The notes below the pieces were generated by a model that saw only the letters and a list, made by a program, of their open reading frames with translations, was not told where the DNA came from and did not search any database. From NCBI RefSeq assembly GCF_003173735.1, contig NZ_CP029551.1, positions 1,346,001 through 1,410,000 on the forward strand: a stretch of DNA of 64,000 nucleotides. Reading direction: 5' to 3'. The position numbers and the translations under genes are program-made. The stretch is from Methylobacterium radiodurans. GTDB taxonomy: Bacteria; Pseudomonadota; Alphaproteobacteria; Rhizobiales; Beijerinckiaceae. Below are positions 33,592-44,165 of the stretch, piece by piece; positions within the stretch are counted from its first letter, which is position 1; each line of letters starts with the position of its first letter.

Positions 33592-34062
33592 ATGATCGCG
33601 ACGCCCACTTTCCCCGACATCTCCGCCCTCGTCGTGGACGAGAGCCTCTACATCCGCCGAATCGTGCGCGACATGCTGATGCGCGTCGGGATCAAGCGCG
33701 TGCTGGAGGCGCCCGACGGGGCCGAGGCGCTCGGCGTCCTGGCCGAGAGCAAGCCCGACATCAGCATCATCGACTGGGACCTCGCGATCCTCTCGGGCGA
33801 GGAGTTCATCCGGCTGGCCCGCACGCCCTCGACCTCGCCCTGCCCGACGATCCCGATCATCCTGATGCTGGCCCAGCCCCGCCGCAACGTGGTGGACCGG
33901 GCGATCTCGCTCGGCGTCAACGAGATCATCGCCAAGCCCTTCTCGCCCAAGACGCTGTGGTCGCGCCTCGACGAGGTGATCAACCGGCCGCGGCCCTACA
34001 ACCAGGTGAAGAGCCTGCTGCGTCCCACCCCGCGTCAAGCGGCGCTGAAGGCGATCGCCTGA
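33592..34062 (+). CDS. Single-domain receiver protein, partly degenerate
   Basis: A 156-residue CheY-like receiver with no output domain. The acidic pocket is Asp16-Glu17 (ALVVDESLYIRR), the phosphoacceptor Asp61 (IIDWDLAI) and Lys115 (IIAKPFSPKTLW) are kept, but the conserved Thr/Ser of helix 4 is replaced by Leu93 in PIILMLAQP, so the normal switch is altered. A 30-residue basic tail (RPYNQVKSLL) follows. No histidine kinase is adjacent. It may act by protein contact in a relay. Confidence 0.8.
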   Translation: MIATPTFPDISALVVDESLYIRRIVRDMLMRVGIKRVLEAPDGAEALGVLAESKPDISIIDWDLAILSGEEFIRLARTPSTSPCPTIPIILMLAQPRRNVVDRAISLGVNEIIAKPFSPKTLWSRLDEVINRPRPYNQVKSLLRPTPRQAALKAIA

Positions 34063-34205
34063 CGCGCAAGGCCCCTGGCCCATCTCGGACGGTGGTCCCG
34101 CGTCCCATCTGGCGATTGCGCTTCACGGGCAAGCCTGTAGTCTCAATCCCGAATGACGGCCGGGCGGTCTGCCGGGGCCGGTGTGAGAGAGTTCGAACAG
34201 CGCCG

Positions 34206-35309
34206 ATGAGGGACGAGAGCGCCGCTGCCGCGCCGGCCCGCCCCGCCCACGGCGCGGGGGGCTTCCGCGAGCGACAAGGCGAGAGAATCGGCGAGAGGCC
34301 CTCTGGGCGCGAGGGCCGGCGCAATCCCGCCTACGCGGCGCTCGATCTCGGCACCAACAACTGCCGCCTGCTGATCGCCGAGCCCGCCTCCAGCGGCTTC
34401 CGGGTCATCGACGCCTTCTCGCGCATCGTCCGGCTCGGCGAAGGGCTGGGCAATTCCGACCGGCTGAGCGAGGCGGCGATCGAGCGCACCGTCGAGGCCC
34501 TGCGCATCTGCCGGGCCAAGATGCAGGCCCGCGGCGTGCGGCGCGCCAAGATCATCGCCACCGAGGCCTGCCGGCTCGCGGTGAACGGGGCGGCCTTCGT
34601 CGAGCGGGTGCGCGCCGAGGTGGGGCTCGATCTCGAGATCGTGGACCGGCAGACCGAGGCCTACCTCGCGGTGACGGGCTGCGCCGCGCTCGCCGACCCG
34701 CGGGCGGAATCCGTGGTGATCTTCGACATCGGGGGCGGCTCCACCGAGATCGCGTGGCTCGACGGCTCGGCGGCCAACCCCTCGACCGACCCGACGCTGC
34801 GCATCCGCGCCTGGGACTCCCTGCCCGTCGGCGTGGTGACGCTGGCCGAGCGCCACGGGGGCGCCGAGGTGACCCGGCTGATGTTCGAGGGCATGGTCGA
34901 GGAAGTGGTGGGGCTGCTCGCCCCCTTCGCGCTGCGCGCCGCCGCGGCCGCGACCGCACCCCACTTCCACCTGCTCGGCACCTCCGGAACGGTGACGACG
35001 ATCGCCGCCATGCACCTGCGCCTCGCCCGCTACGAACGCAGGCGCGTCGACGGGCTCTGGATGAGCGAGGACGAGGTGGCGGGCGCCATCGACGACCTGC
35101 TCGACACGCGCCTGGAGCAGCGGGCCGACAACCCCTGCATCGGCCGCGACCGGGCCGATCTCGTGCTCGCCGGCTGCGCCATCCTGGAGGCGATCCGGCG
35201 CGCCTTCCCCTCCGATCGCCTGCGCATCGCCGACCGGGGCTTACGCGAAGGGCTCCTGATGAACATGATGCGCGAGGACGGCGTCTGGCGCCGCGGGGGT
35301 TGGCGGTGA
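34206..35309 (+). CDS. Ppx/GppA phosphatase family protein
   Basis: A 367-residue member of the exopolyphosphatase/guanosine pentaphosphate hydrolase family, acetate/sugar-kinase/Hsp70 fold. P-loop 1 is AALDLGTNNCRLLIAEP (about 44-60), followed by ATEACRLAVNG, the second phosphate loop VVIFDIGGGSTEIAWL, and the third FHLLGTSGTVTTIAAMH. C-terminal EGLLMNMM suits the short form without the second helical domain. It degrades polyphosphate or pppGpp; sequence alone cannot decide. It overlaps rlmE by GTGA. The N-terminal 40 residues are Arg/Ala-rich. Confidence 0.9.
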   Translation: MRDESAAAAPARPAHGAGGFRERQGERIGERPSGREGRRNPAYAALDLGTNNCRLLIAEPASSGFRVIDAFSRIVRLGEGLGNSDRLSEAAIERTVEALRICRAKMQARGVRRAKIIATEACRLAVNGAAFVERVRAEVGLDLEIVDRQTEAYLAVTGCAALADPRAESVVIFDIGGGSTEIAWLDGSAANPSTDPTLRIRAWDSLPVGVVTLAERHGGAEVTRLMFEGMVEEVVGLLAPFALRAAAAATAPHFHLLGTSGTVTTIAAMHLRLARYERRRVDGLWMSEDEVAGAIDDLLDTRLEQRADNPCIGRDRADLVLAGCAILEAIRRAFPSDRLRIADRGLREGLLMNMMREDGVWRRGGWR

Positions 35310-36031
35310 GCGACAGGCGCGGCGGAGCCGGCTCCACCGGGGGCGTGCGGGGCGACCTGAAGCAGCGGGTGAAGACCGCGCGCGGGCGCACCGTCTCGCA
35401 GAAGCGCTGGCTGGAGCGCCAGCTCAACGATCCCTACGTGGCGCGCGCCAAGCGCGAAGGCTACCGCTCGCGCGCGGCCTACAAGCTCCTGGAGATCGAC
35501 GAGCGCTTCCACCTGCTCAAGGCAGGCCAGCGGATCGTGGATCTGGGGGCGGCGCCCGGCGGCTGGTCGCAGGTCGCGGCCCGGGTGGTCGGACCCGCGG
35601 GCAAGGTCGTCGGCATCGATCTCCTGGAGATCGAGCCGATGGCGGGCGTCGAGTTCATCACCCTCGACTTCCTCGATCCGGAGGCACCCGAGCGGCTGAC
35701 CGCGCTGCTCGGCGGCCCCGCCGACCTCGTGATGTCCGACATGGCGGCCAACGCCACCGGCCACAAGAAGACCGACCACCTGCGCATCATCGGGCTGGCC
35801 GAGACCGCGGCCGAGTTCGCCCGCGAGATCCTGGCGCCGGGGGGCGCCTACCTCGCCAAGGTTCTGCAGGGCGGCACAGAGGGGGCGCTGCTCACCGACC
35901 TCAAGCGCGATTTCGCGCTGGTGCGCCACATCAAGCCGCCGGCGAGCCGGGCCGATTCGAGCGAGCTCTACGTGCTGGCCACGGGCTATCGCGGCCCGGC
36001 CGGCCGGGCTTTGGAGGCGGACACGGAGTAG
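35306..36031 (+). CDS. rlmE: 23S rRNA 2'-O-methyltransferase RlmE
   Basis: A 241-residue RrmJ/FtsJ enzyme that methylates U2552 of 23S rRNA on 50S subunits. It contains RAKREGYRSRAAYKLLEID, where the conserved Lys of the catalytic tetrad lies, motif I DLGAAPGGWSQVA, VGIDLLEIEPM, the catalytic Asp in VMSDMAANATGHK, and the Lys of LAKVLQGG. The start is GTG at 35306, overlapping the ppx-family stop by four bases. It is typical of alphaproteobacteria to find ppx and rlmE together. Confidence 0.95.
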   Translation: MSDRRGGAGSTGGVRGDLKQRVKTARGRTVSQKRWLERQLNDPYVARAKREGYRSRAAYKLLEIDERFHLLKAGQRIVDLGAAPGGWSQVAARVVGPAGKVVGIDLLEIEPMAGVEFITLDFLDPEAPERLTALLGGPADLVMSDMAANATGHKKTDHLRIIGLAETAAEFAREILAPGGAYLAKVLQGGTEGALLTDLKRDFALVRHIKPPASRADSSELYVLATGYRGPAGRALEADTE

Positions 36032-36038
36032 GGCGTCC

Positions 36039-36794
36039 GTGCTGCTGGACCTCGCGCTCTGGCTCGCCACCCCCGCGCCCTGGCGGCACCGCCGGCTCGG
36101 CTACGTGCGCGAGAGCGTGCTGCTCTCCGCCCGCGCCCGCCGCTGCCGCCGGGTATGGGCCCCCCACGCGGCCCATACCCGGGCTGCGGTGCTGGCGGCC
36201 TGCGCCGACCTCCCGCTGCGGCGCGAGGCGGTGGTGCTGGGCTCCGGCCCCCTCGCGGACGTGCCGCTGGCCGAACTCGCCGCCGCGTTCGAGCGGGTCG
36301 TCCTGGTCGATGCCGTCCACCCCTTGAGCGCGCGGCTGGCCGCGCGGCGCTTCGGCCATGTCCGCCTCGTCACGGCGGACCTGACGGGAGCGGGCGATCC
36401 TGTCGGCGACCTCTGCGGGCGGGCCGACCTCACGGTCTCGGCCAACCTCCTCACGCAGTTGCCAGTCGTGCCGGTCGACCGGCACGAGGCCGCCGGGCTG
36501 CCGGTGCCGGAGCGTCTCGGCGCGGAGATCGTCGCGGCCCATCTGGCGGCCCTGGGGCGGCTGCCGGGCCGGGTCTGCCTCGTCACCGATACCGAGCAGC
36601 GCACGGAGGATCGCGCGGGCCGGGTCACCGATCGTCTTGACCTGCTGTTCGGCGTCTCGCTGCCCCCGGCGCCGCTGTCCTGGGACTGGGAGCTCGCCCC
36701 CTTCGGCGAGGCCGAGCGCCACCGGCGGCTCGTGCACAGCGTGCGGGCCTATCCGGACTGGGCCGCGGCGCGGGACGGGCTGTCCCTGCCGTAG
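36039..36794 (+). CDS. Methyltransferase-like hypothetical protein
   Basis: A 251-residue soluble protein with a Rossmann-type layout: EAVVLGSGPLADVPLAELAA resembles a SAM motif I, then FERVVLVDAVHPLSARLAA, VRLVTADLTGAG, and LTVSANLLTQLPVVP. A later CLVTDTEQRTEDRAG is not recognised. The fold suggests a SAM-binding enzyme, but the motif is weak and the substrate unknown. It starts with GTG at 36039, eight bases after the rlmE stop, and probably belongs to the ppx-rlmE operon. Confidence 0.65.
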   Translation: MLLDLALWLATPAPWRHRRLGYVRESVLLSARARRCRRVWAPHAAHTRAAVLAACADLPLRREAVVLGSGPLADVPLAELAAAFERVVLVDAVHPLSARLAARRFGHVRLVTADLTGAGDPVGDLCGRADLTVSANLLTQLPVVPVDRHEAAGLPVPERLGAEIVAAHLAALGRLPGRVCLVTDTEQRTEDRAGRVTDRLDLLFGVSLPPAPLSWDWELAPFGEAERHRRLVHSVRAYPDWAAARDGLSLP

Positions 36795-36819
36795 GCCGAC
36801 ACCTTCGCACGCTCCCGCA

Positions 36820-36850
36820 CTCTCCCTCCCCCGCCGAGGGGAGAGGGAGG
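36820..36850. repeat. Palindromic dispersed repeat, third copy
   Basis: CTCCCTC (36822-36828) with CCC, then GCCGA, then GGGGAGAGGGAG mirrors the copies near 4625 and 29418. It is in the spacer between the gene ending at 36794 and the DUF4167 terminator. Confidence 0.55.
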
Positions 36851-36907
36851 ACGCGAGGAACCGGTGCCCTCTGTCCAAACCCCTGAGCTTCTCGGACAGC
36901 GCCCACG

Positions 36908-36938
36908 AAAAAGGCCGCCCCGGTCTCCCGGGGCGGCC
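36908..36938 (-). terminator. Strong intrinsic terminator after the DUF4167 gene
   Basis: On the minus strand a GC-rich 11-bp perfect stem (36938-36928 with 36923-36913, loop 4 bases) is followed by a U run (A's at 36908-36912 on plus). It lies about 20 bases past the DUF4167 stop. Confidence 0.9.
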
Positions 36939-36956
36939 TCGTCCTGTCCAGAACAA

Positions 36957-38012
36957 TCACTCGGCCGAGTCGGCCGTGGCCTTGGCGGGCGCCTCACCCT
37001 CCGTGCCCTCGAAGCGGGGGCGGCGGCGGCGGCGCGTCTTCGGGGCGGGGGCCTCCTCGGAGGCCTCGGTCGGCGCGGGCGTGGCCTCGGCAGGCTGCGG
37101 CTCCGGAGCGGGGGCCGGGCGCGGGGGCGTCATCAGGAAGGCGGGCAGGCCGGCGGGCGCGTCCTCGACGGCGCGGGGCTCCTCGCGGCGCCGCTCGCGG
37201 CGGGGGCTGCTCTCGCGCGGCTGCTCCGTTCGGGCCTCGGCGCGCTCCTGCCGCTCAGGTCGCTCCTGACGCTCAGGCCGCTCCTGGCGCTCCGGCCGGT
37301 ACTCCTGACGGTCGCGATCCGAACGCTCGGGGCGCTCCTGACGCTCACCGCGCTGGAACTCGCCGCGGCCGTTCTCGAAGCGGTTGTCGCGGGTGTCCTG
37401 ACGGCCCTCGTGGCGGTTGTCCTGACGGCTGTCCTGGCGGTTGTCGGGGCGCCCGTCCTGCCGGTTGTAGTCCTGGCGCGGCTGGTAGTCCTGGCGCCCG
37501 TCCTGACGGCCCTGGTTCTCGTAGCGCGGACGCTCGTTGCGGTTGTTCTGGAAGCGCTCGCGGCGCTCGTTCCGGTTCTGCCGGCCGTCCTGCTGGTAGT
37601 CGGGCCGGGACTCGTAGGGCTGGGGCTGCTGACCGGGATCGCCGTACTCGTCGCCGTAGGCGCCGTAGCCCTGGCCGTTCGGACCCGAGCCCTGACCCTC
37701 CTCGTCGCCCTCCTCCATCTCGTCCTCGAAGGACTGGCGGGCGTAGCCGAGGCCGGCCTGCGGCCGGTTCTGCTCCTGCGCGCCGGAGATGATGCGGAAA
37801 TAGTGCTCGCCGTGCTGGAAGTAGTTCTCCGCCGCGACCGGATCGCCGGCAGCGAGCGCGTCGCGCGCGAGCTGGGCGTACTTGTCGGCGATGTGCTGGG
37901 CGGTGCCGCGGAGCTTAACGTCGGGGCCGTTGGATTCGTACGAACGGGTCAGCGGGTTGGGGCCCTTCGGCCGGTTGCGGCCGCGCATCCGTCGGTTCTG
38001 GTTTGGTCTCAT
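36957..38012 (-). CDS. DUF4167-domain protein with Arg/Gln/Asp-rich repeats
   Basis: A 351-residue protein. Residues 1-80 form the conserved DUF4167 domain (MRPNQNRRMRGRNR, RSYESNGPDVKLRG, HIADKYAQLARDALAAGD, AENYFQHGEHYFRI). From about 105 to 280 it is an intrinsically disordered, highly charged tract with repeated RQD, QDGR and ERQERPERQ units. It ends with a Pro/Ala and Arg-rich RRRRRPRF tail. DUF4167 lies next to prmC/prfA in many alphaproteobacteria; RNA or ribosome binding is inferred from composition only. The start is ATG 38012. Confidence 0.88.
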   Translation of the reverse strand: MRPNQNRRMRGRNRPKGPNPLTRSYESNGPDVKLRGTAQHIADKYAQLARDALAAGDPVAAENYFQHGEHYFRIISGAQEQNRPQAGLGYARQSFEDEMEEGDEEGQGSGPNGQGYGAYGDEYGDPGQQPQPYESRPDYQQDGRQNRNERRERFQNNRNERPRYENQGRQDGRQDYQPRQDYNRQDGRPDNRQDSRQDNRHEGRQDTRDNRFENGRGEFQRGERQERPERSDRDRQEYRPERQERPERQERPERQERAEARTEQPRESSPRRERRREEPRAVEDAPAGLPAFLMTPPRPAPAPEPQPAEATPAPTEASEEAPAPKTRRRRRPRFEGTEGEAPAKATADSAE

Positions 38013-38496
38013 CGGTCTCAGATGACCCTCGTTCACGCGAAAGGCGTCTGGTGTACGGCGTCGGGATGTCCCCGCGGGAAGCCGCGCCCGCTTCCTGCGG
38101 CGGCTCGCCCGTGCGGACCGCGCCGGGATGACCTCGGTCATCCGCCGGCCTTGCGGCCGCCTGCCCGATGCCTCGGGCTCCTGTCGGCGTCCAGGACGCC
38201 GGTCGATTGTCAGGCTCGAGCGGCACCGGACCGCGGCGCTGGATCGGGAACGCGCTTGTCCGGAAGCCAGAAGATCGGCGAACAATTCGGCGGAGGAGAT
38301 CGTCGCCGACCTTACACCCGCTCGTCTTAACGAAACGTTCGCGATCTGCAAGCCGACTTTAACGGCGATCGGGAAAAGCAACAAGCATTTTTTCCAACCC
38401 GTTGCAGATCCTGGGGTTCATGAGTCTTGGCGGTCGAGACTCCGCGGTCGAGTCTCGGCGCCCGCGTCGCGGTGCCGGCACCTTGCCGAGCCGGAT
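38013..38496. other. Long intergenic region upstream of DUF4167 / downstream of prmC
   Basis: About 480 bases with no supportable gene: open frames here only shadow prmC or the DUF4167 leader. It becomes AT-richer from about 38320 to 38420, with tracts such as GGAAAAGCAACAAGCATTTT. It probably holds the DUF4167 promoter on the minus strand and perhaps a long leader. No hairpin with a U run was seen directly after prmC. Confidence 0.45.
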
Positions 38497-39420
38497 TCAC
38501 AATATCTCCTGCGTCAGGATCATGACGCGGTCGTGGCCGGCAAGATCGCGTACCACCGTCCGCCGATCGAAGCCTCTGCGCCCGGCCAGATCGTCCAGAG
38601 CCGCCGCCTGATCGAACCCGATCTCCAGAAGCGCCGCGCCGCCCGTGGCGAGGCGGGCCGGCAGCGCGTCGAGGATGCGCCGGTACGCCACGAGCCCGTC
38701 CGCGCCGCCGTCGAGGGCCGGCATCGGATCGTGCTCCCGCACCTCGCGGGCGAGGCCCGCGATGACCGGCGTCGCGATGTAAGGTGGGTTCGAGACCACG
38801 AGATCGAAAGGGGGGCCGGCGAGCGGATCGCACCAATCCCCGGCGAGAAATGCGGCGCGGGTGCCCACGCCGTTCAGCGCCGCGTTGGCGCGGGCGGTGC
38901 GAAGCGCGCCGGGGCTGCGGTCGAGGCCGACCCCGAAGGCGCGGGCGTATTCGTGGAGCAGCGCCGTCAGGATGCAGCCGCTGCCGGTGCCGAGATCGAG
39001 GATGCGCAGGGGCGCGCTCCGGTCGGGGCGGAGGCGGAGGGCTGCGTCCACCAGGGTCTCGGTGTCGGGGCGCGGCACCAGGGTCTCGGGCGAGAGCCGG
39101 AACGGCAGGCCCCAGAACTCCCAGGCCCCCACGATGCGCGCCACCGGCTCCCCGCCGAGGCGGCGGTGGAGGGCGTCCGCGAGGCGCGCGGCGCCATGCG
39201 GACCGATCGGCGCCGCGCCCGCGCCGACGAGATCGAAGCTTTCCAAGCCGAGCAGGTCGAGGACGAGGAAGCGCGCCTCGCCCGCCGGGTTGGCGATGCC
39301 GTGGGCGGCGAGGTGTTCGGTCAGATATCGCAGGGCGCCGCGGCGGGACGTGTCGGGCTTGAGCCCTTCCCCCGCAGAGGGGGGCGGGGAGGGCGCGTCG
39401 TGCCCTGCGTCTCCGCTCAC
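38497..39420 (-). CDS. prmC: Release-factor glutamine methyltransferase PrmC
   Basis: A 307-residue enzyme that methylates the Gln of the GGQ motif in RF1/RF2. The helical N-domain has [16 protein letters not shown], then the linker [15 protein letters not shown] and [18 protein letters not shown] motif I is [16 protein letters not shown], and the catalytic NPPY is in [13 protein letters not shown]. It starts at GTG 39420, overlapping the prfA stop (GTGA), so substrate and modifier are coupled. Residues 10-19 ([10 protein letters not shown]) are encoded by a palindromic repeat-like sequence and do not belong to the family. Confidence 0.95.
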   Translation of the reverse strand: MSGDAGHDAPSPPPSAGEGLKPDTSRRGALRYLTEHLAAHGIANPAGEARFLVLDLLGLESFDLVGAGAAPIGPHGAARLADALHRRLGGEPVARIVGAWEFWGLPFRLSPETLVPRPDTETLVDAALRLRPDRSAPLRILDLGTGSGCILTALLHEYARAFGVGLDRSPGALRTARANAALNGVGTRAAFLAGDWCDPLAGPPFDLVVSNPPYIATPVIAGLAREVREHDPMPALDGGADGLVAYRRILDALPARLATGGAALLEIGFDQAAALDDLAGRRGFDRRTVVRDLAGHDRVMILTQEIL

Positions 39421-40502
39421 GCCATCCCCTCGGCGGCGAGCAGCTCCGCCTGATGCTCGGTGACCAGCGCGTCCACGAGGTCGTCCAAGGCCGGGCCGGC
39501 CAGCACCTCTTCCAGCTTGTAGAGGGTCAGGTTGATGCGGTGGTCGGTCACGCGCCCCTGCGGGAAGTTGTAGGTGCGGATGCGCTCCGAGCGGTCGCCG
39601 GAGCCGACCTGGGCCTTGCGGTCGGCGGCGCGGGCCGAATCCTTGGCCGTGCGCTCGGCCTCGTAGAGCCGCGACCGGAGCAGCGCCATGGCGCGCGCCC
39701 GGTTCTTGTGCTGGGAGCGCTCCTCCTGCACGAACACCACGATCCCCGAGGGGACGTGAGTGATGCGGATCGCCGATTCCGTCTTGTTGACGTGCTGGCC
39801 GCCCGCCCCCTGAGCCCGCATGGTATCGATCTTCAGGTCGGCCTCGTTGATGGCGATGTCGACCTCCTCGGCCTCGGGCAGCACCGCCACGGTCGCCGCG
39901 GAGGTGTGGATGCGCCCCTGCGTCTCGGTGTCGGGGACGCGCTGGACCCGGTGGGCGCCGCTCTCGAACTTGAGCCGCGCGAAGACGCCGCGGCCCTTCA
40001 CCTCGGCCACCACCTCGCGGTAGCCACCGACCGTGCCCTCGCTCTCCGAGATCACCTCGACGCGCCAGCCCTTGGACTCGGCGTACTTGGCGTACATCCG
40101 GAACAGGTCGCCCGCGAAGAGCGCCGCCTCGTCGCCGCCGGTGCCGGCGCGGACCTCGAGGATCGCGCTCTTCTCATCCGCCGCGTCCTTGGGCAGCAGC
40201 ATCAGCTGCAGGGCCCGGTGCGCCTGCTCCAGAGCCGCTTCCGCCTCCGGCTTCTCCTCGGCGGCGAGCGCGCGCATCTCGGAATCCTGGCCGGGCTCGT
40301 CGATCATCGCCTCGATGCCCGCGAGGTTGGCGGCCGCCGCCCGGTAGGCGTGGATCGCCGCCACCACGGGGTCGAGGTCGGAGAGCTCGCGCGAGAGCTG
40401 CACCACAGCGTCGGACTCGAGGGTGCCGGCCGCGAGCGTCGCGGTGACGATGTCGTGACGGGTCAGGATCGCGTCGAGGCGCTCGGGGGGAAAGGGGATC
40501 AT
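39417..40502 (-). CDS. prfA: Peptide chain release factor 1
   Basis: A 361-residue RF1 that terminates translation at UAA and UAG. The peptidyl-hydrolysis loop GAGGQHVNK places GGQ at 234-236; the decoding tripeptide region is [10 protein letters not shown] (Pro-x-Thr type, about 190-192). [18 protein letters not shown] and [19 protein letters not shown] are other family blocks. Length is normal. It is followed by prmC, whose product methylates Gln236, with a 4-base overlap. ptsP lies 60 bases upstream on the same strand. Confidence 0.97.
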   Translation of the reverse strand: MIPFPPERLDAILTRHDIVTATLAAGTLESDAVVQLSRELSDLDPVVAAIHAYRAAAANLAGIEAMIDEPGQDSEMRALAAEEKPEAEAALEQAHRALQLMLLPKDAADEKSAILEVRAGTGGDEAALFAGDLFRMYAKYAESKGWRVEVISESEGTVGGYREVVAEVKGRGVFARLKFESGAHRVQRVPDTETQGRIHTSAATVAVLPEAEEVDIAINEADLKIDTMRAQGAGGQHVNKTESAIRITHVPSGIVVFVQEERSQHKNRARAMALLRSRLYEAERTAKDSARAADRKAQVGSGDRSERIRTYNFPQGRVTDHRINLTLYKLEEVLAGPALDDLVDALVTEHQAELLAAEGMA

Positions 40503-40562
40503 CGCCCTGGCATGTTCGTGACGAAGGAATGGCGAGAAGCGGACGCGCGGGGCGCCTGCCCC

Positions 40563-42830
40563 CTAGATGGGCACGCCGTGCGCCTTGGCGAAGGCTGCGA
40601 GCGCCGGGCGCAGGCTGTCGCCGTCGTGGCCGCGGGCCATCTCGACGTCGATGAGTGCGGTGACCGCGCCCGCGTTGAGGCTGAGCACCATCGCCTTCAC
40701 CGGGCCGATCGCGGCCGGCGACATCGAGAAGTTGCGGAACCCCATGCCGATCAGCGCCATGGCGTCGAGCGGGCGCCCGCCGATCTCGCCGCAGACGGTC
40801 ACGGGGCAGCCCGCGGCCTCGGCGCGCTCGGCGATCAGCCGGAAGGCGCGGATCGCCGCGACCGAGAGCGGGTCGAAGCGGTGGGCCACGCGCCGATTCT
40901 CGCGGTCGACCGCAAACAGGAACTGCATCAGGTCGTTTGAGCCGACCGAGAGGAAGTCGGCTTCCCGCGCGATCTCGTCGATCTGGAACAGCAGCGAGGG
41001 CACCTCGATCATCGCGCCGAGCTTGCAGTCGGCGGGCAGCGCGTAGCCGTGGCGGCGCAGATGCGCCTTCTCGCGCTCGACGATGGCCCGGGCCCGGACG
41101 AACTCGTCCACGGTCGCCACCATCGGGAACATGATCTTGAGCGGGTGCCCGTCCGAGGCCTTGAGGAGGGCGCGCAACTGGACGCGCAGCAGCGCCGGCC
41201 GGTCGAGGCCGATGCGGATCGCCCGCCAGCCCAGCGCCGGGTTCTCCTCCTCGAGCTTGGGCATGTAGGGCAGGATCTTGTCGCCGCCGATGTCGAGCGT
41301 CCGGATCGTGACCGGCTTGTCGCCCGACGCCGTGAGCACCGCCCGGTAGAGCGCCTGCTGCTCGGCCGCCGAGGGCATGCGCTGCGCCACCATGAACTGC
41401 AATTCGGTGCGGAACAGGCCGACCCCCTCCGCGCCCGTCTCGTTGAGGTGCGTGAGATCGACCAGCAGGCCGGCATTCAGATGCAGGCCGATCCGCACCC
41501 CGTCGCGGGTGACGGCCGGCACGTCGCGCAGCGCCCGGTACTGCTCCTGCCGGCGGGCGCGCAGGCGCACCATCTCGGCATAGGCCGCCTCGATCTCGGG
41601 GCCCGGCCGGACATGCACCTCGCCCGCCACCGCGTCCACGATGATGGCGTCGCCGGCATCGCAGAGCGCCGAGGCGTTCTCGACCTCACTGACCGCCGGG
41701 ATGCCGAGCGCGCGGGCCACGATCGCGACGTGGCTCGTCGGGCCGCCCTCCTCCAGCACGAGGCCGCGCAGGCGGGCGGGCTCGTAGTCGAGGAGCGCGG
41801 CCGGGCCCATCGAGCGGGCCACCAGGATCGCGTTCTCGGGGATGGAGCCGGCCAAGCCGATCATCTCTTGGCCGATCAGCTCGCGCAGCAGCCGGTTCGT
41901 CAGGTCGTCGAGATCGTGCAGGCGGTCCCTCAGATAGGGATCGCTCTGGCGCATCATCCGGGCGCGGTTGTCGGACTGCACCCGTTCGACCGCGGCTTCC
42001 GCCGTGAGGCCGGAGCCCACCGCCTCGCGCATCCGGCGCAGCCAGCCCTTGTCGTGCGCGAACATGCGCACGGTCTCCAGCACCTCGCGCGATTCGGCGG
42101 TACCGAGCTTGTCGCCGCGCTCGACGAGGTCGTCGATGGCCGAGCGCACGTTCTCGATCGCCGCCTCCAGGCGGCTCATCTCGCGCTCGCTGTTCTCGGC
42201 GATCAGCGTCTTCACGACGATGCGCGGCTCGTGCAGCACCACGTGACCGAGGCCGATCCCCTCGGCCAGCACCGTGCCGCGCACGCTGACCGCGCGGCGC
42301 GCGGCGGTGCCCGCATCGGGGGCGAGCGCCTGCAACTCGCCCGAGGCGATCATCTCCGAGAGCACCATAGCGGTGGTCTGGAGCGCCTCGATCTCCTCCT
42401 CGGAGTAGACCCGGTAGGTCTTGTTCTGGACGGTGAGTACGCCGAGCGTGTTGCCGGCGCGCAAGAGCGGCACGCCCAGGAAGGCGTGGAAGGATTCCTC
42501 GCCCGTCTCCGGACGGTAGGAGAAGGCCGGATGCTGCTGGGCGTCCGAGAGCGCCAGCGGCTCGGCGGTCTTGGCGATCAGGCCGACGAGGCCCTCGTCC
42601 GCGCGCATGCGGGTGAGGTGCACGGCCTCGCGGTTGAGGCCCTCGGTGGCGAAGAGTTCGAGGGTGTTGTCGTCGCGCAGGACGTAGACCGAGCAGACCT
42701 CGGCCACGACGTTGGCGGCGATCAGGACGACGACGATGCGGTCGAGGCGCGCCTGTGCGCTGACCGGCTCCGCCATCGCTTCGCGGAGGCGGCGCAGCAG
42801 CAGGCGCGGGCCTCCGGGCGCAGCGGGCAT
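40563..42830 (-). CDS. ptsP: PtsP, EI of the nitrogen phosphotransferase system
   Basis: A 755-residue Enzyme I-Ntr that phosphorylates NPr from phosphoenolpyruvate. An N-terminal GAF domain (about 18-165, with VAEVCSVYVLRDDNTLELFATEG and GFLG-type FHAFLGVPLLRAGN) should sense nitrogen status, glutamine in relatives. The EI part has the phosphorylated His in EEGGPTSHVAIVARALGIP, the PEP-site motif GVGLFRTELQFM, and the end signature VCGEIGGRPLDAMALIG. Length is typical. The gene lies between lysC and prfA. Confidence 0.95.
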   Translation of the reverse strand: MPAAPGGPRLLLRRLREAMAEPVSAQARLDRIVVVLIAANVVAEVCSVYVLRDDNTLELFATEGLNREAVHLTRMRADEGLVGLIAKTAEPLALSDAQQHPAFSYRPETGEESFHAFLGVPLLRAGNTLGVLTVQNKTYRVYSEEEIEALQTTAMVLSEMIASGELQALAPDAGTAARRAVSVRGTVLAEGIGLGHVVLHEPRIVVKTLIAENSEREMSRLEAAIENVRSAIDDLVERGDKLGTAESREVLETVRMFAHDKGWLRRMREAVGSGLTAEAAVERVQSDNRARMMRQSDPYLRDRLHDLDDLTNRLLRELIGQEMIGLAGSIPENAILVARSMGPAALLDYEPARLRGLVLEEGGPTSHVAIVARALGIPAVSEVENASALCDAGDAIIVDAVAGEVHVRPGPEIEAAYAEMVRLRARRQEQYRALRDVPAVTRDGVRIGLHLNAGLLVDLTHLNETGAEGVGLFRTELQFMVAQRMPSAAEQQALYRAVLTASGDKPVTIRTLDIGGDKILPYMPKLEEENPALGWRAIRIGLDRPALLRVQLRALLKASDGHPLKIMFPMVATVDEFVRARAIVEREKAHLRRHGYALPADCKLGAMIEVPSLLFQIDEIAREADFLSVGSNDLMQFLFAVDRENRRVAHRFDPLSVAAIRAFRLIAERAEAAGCPVTVCGEIGGRPLDAMALIGMGFRNFSMSPAAIGPVKAMVLSLNAGAVTALIDVEMARGHDGDSLRPALAAFAKAHGVPI

Positions 42831-42929
42831 CGTCTCGTCATTCCAGCGTCAGGGGCCGGTTCGGCGTTCACCAGCCCTGCAACCTTGACGCCAGACGGCA
42901 TGCGCCGCGCGGCGCCCTCCCCCCGGGGT

Positions 42930-44165
<1,236 letters not shown>

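Noticed and set aside
34143..35015. Minus-strand open frame antisense to the ppx-family gene
   Set aside because: His/Gly/Arg-rich shadow translation without motifs; the sense frame carries all three phosphate loops.
37200..37620. Tandem DNA repeats as satellite or CRISPR
   Set aside because: They are codons of RQD/ERPERQ repeats in the DUF4167 protein.
36864..38330. Long hydrophobic open frame antisense to the DUF4167 gene
   Set aside because: It is the mirror of Arg/Gln/Asp repeat codons, giving leucine/valine-rich translation; there is no start context, and the sense strand has a conserved domain and terminator.
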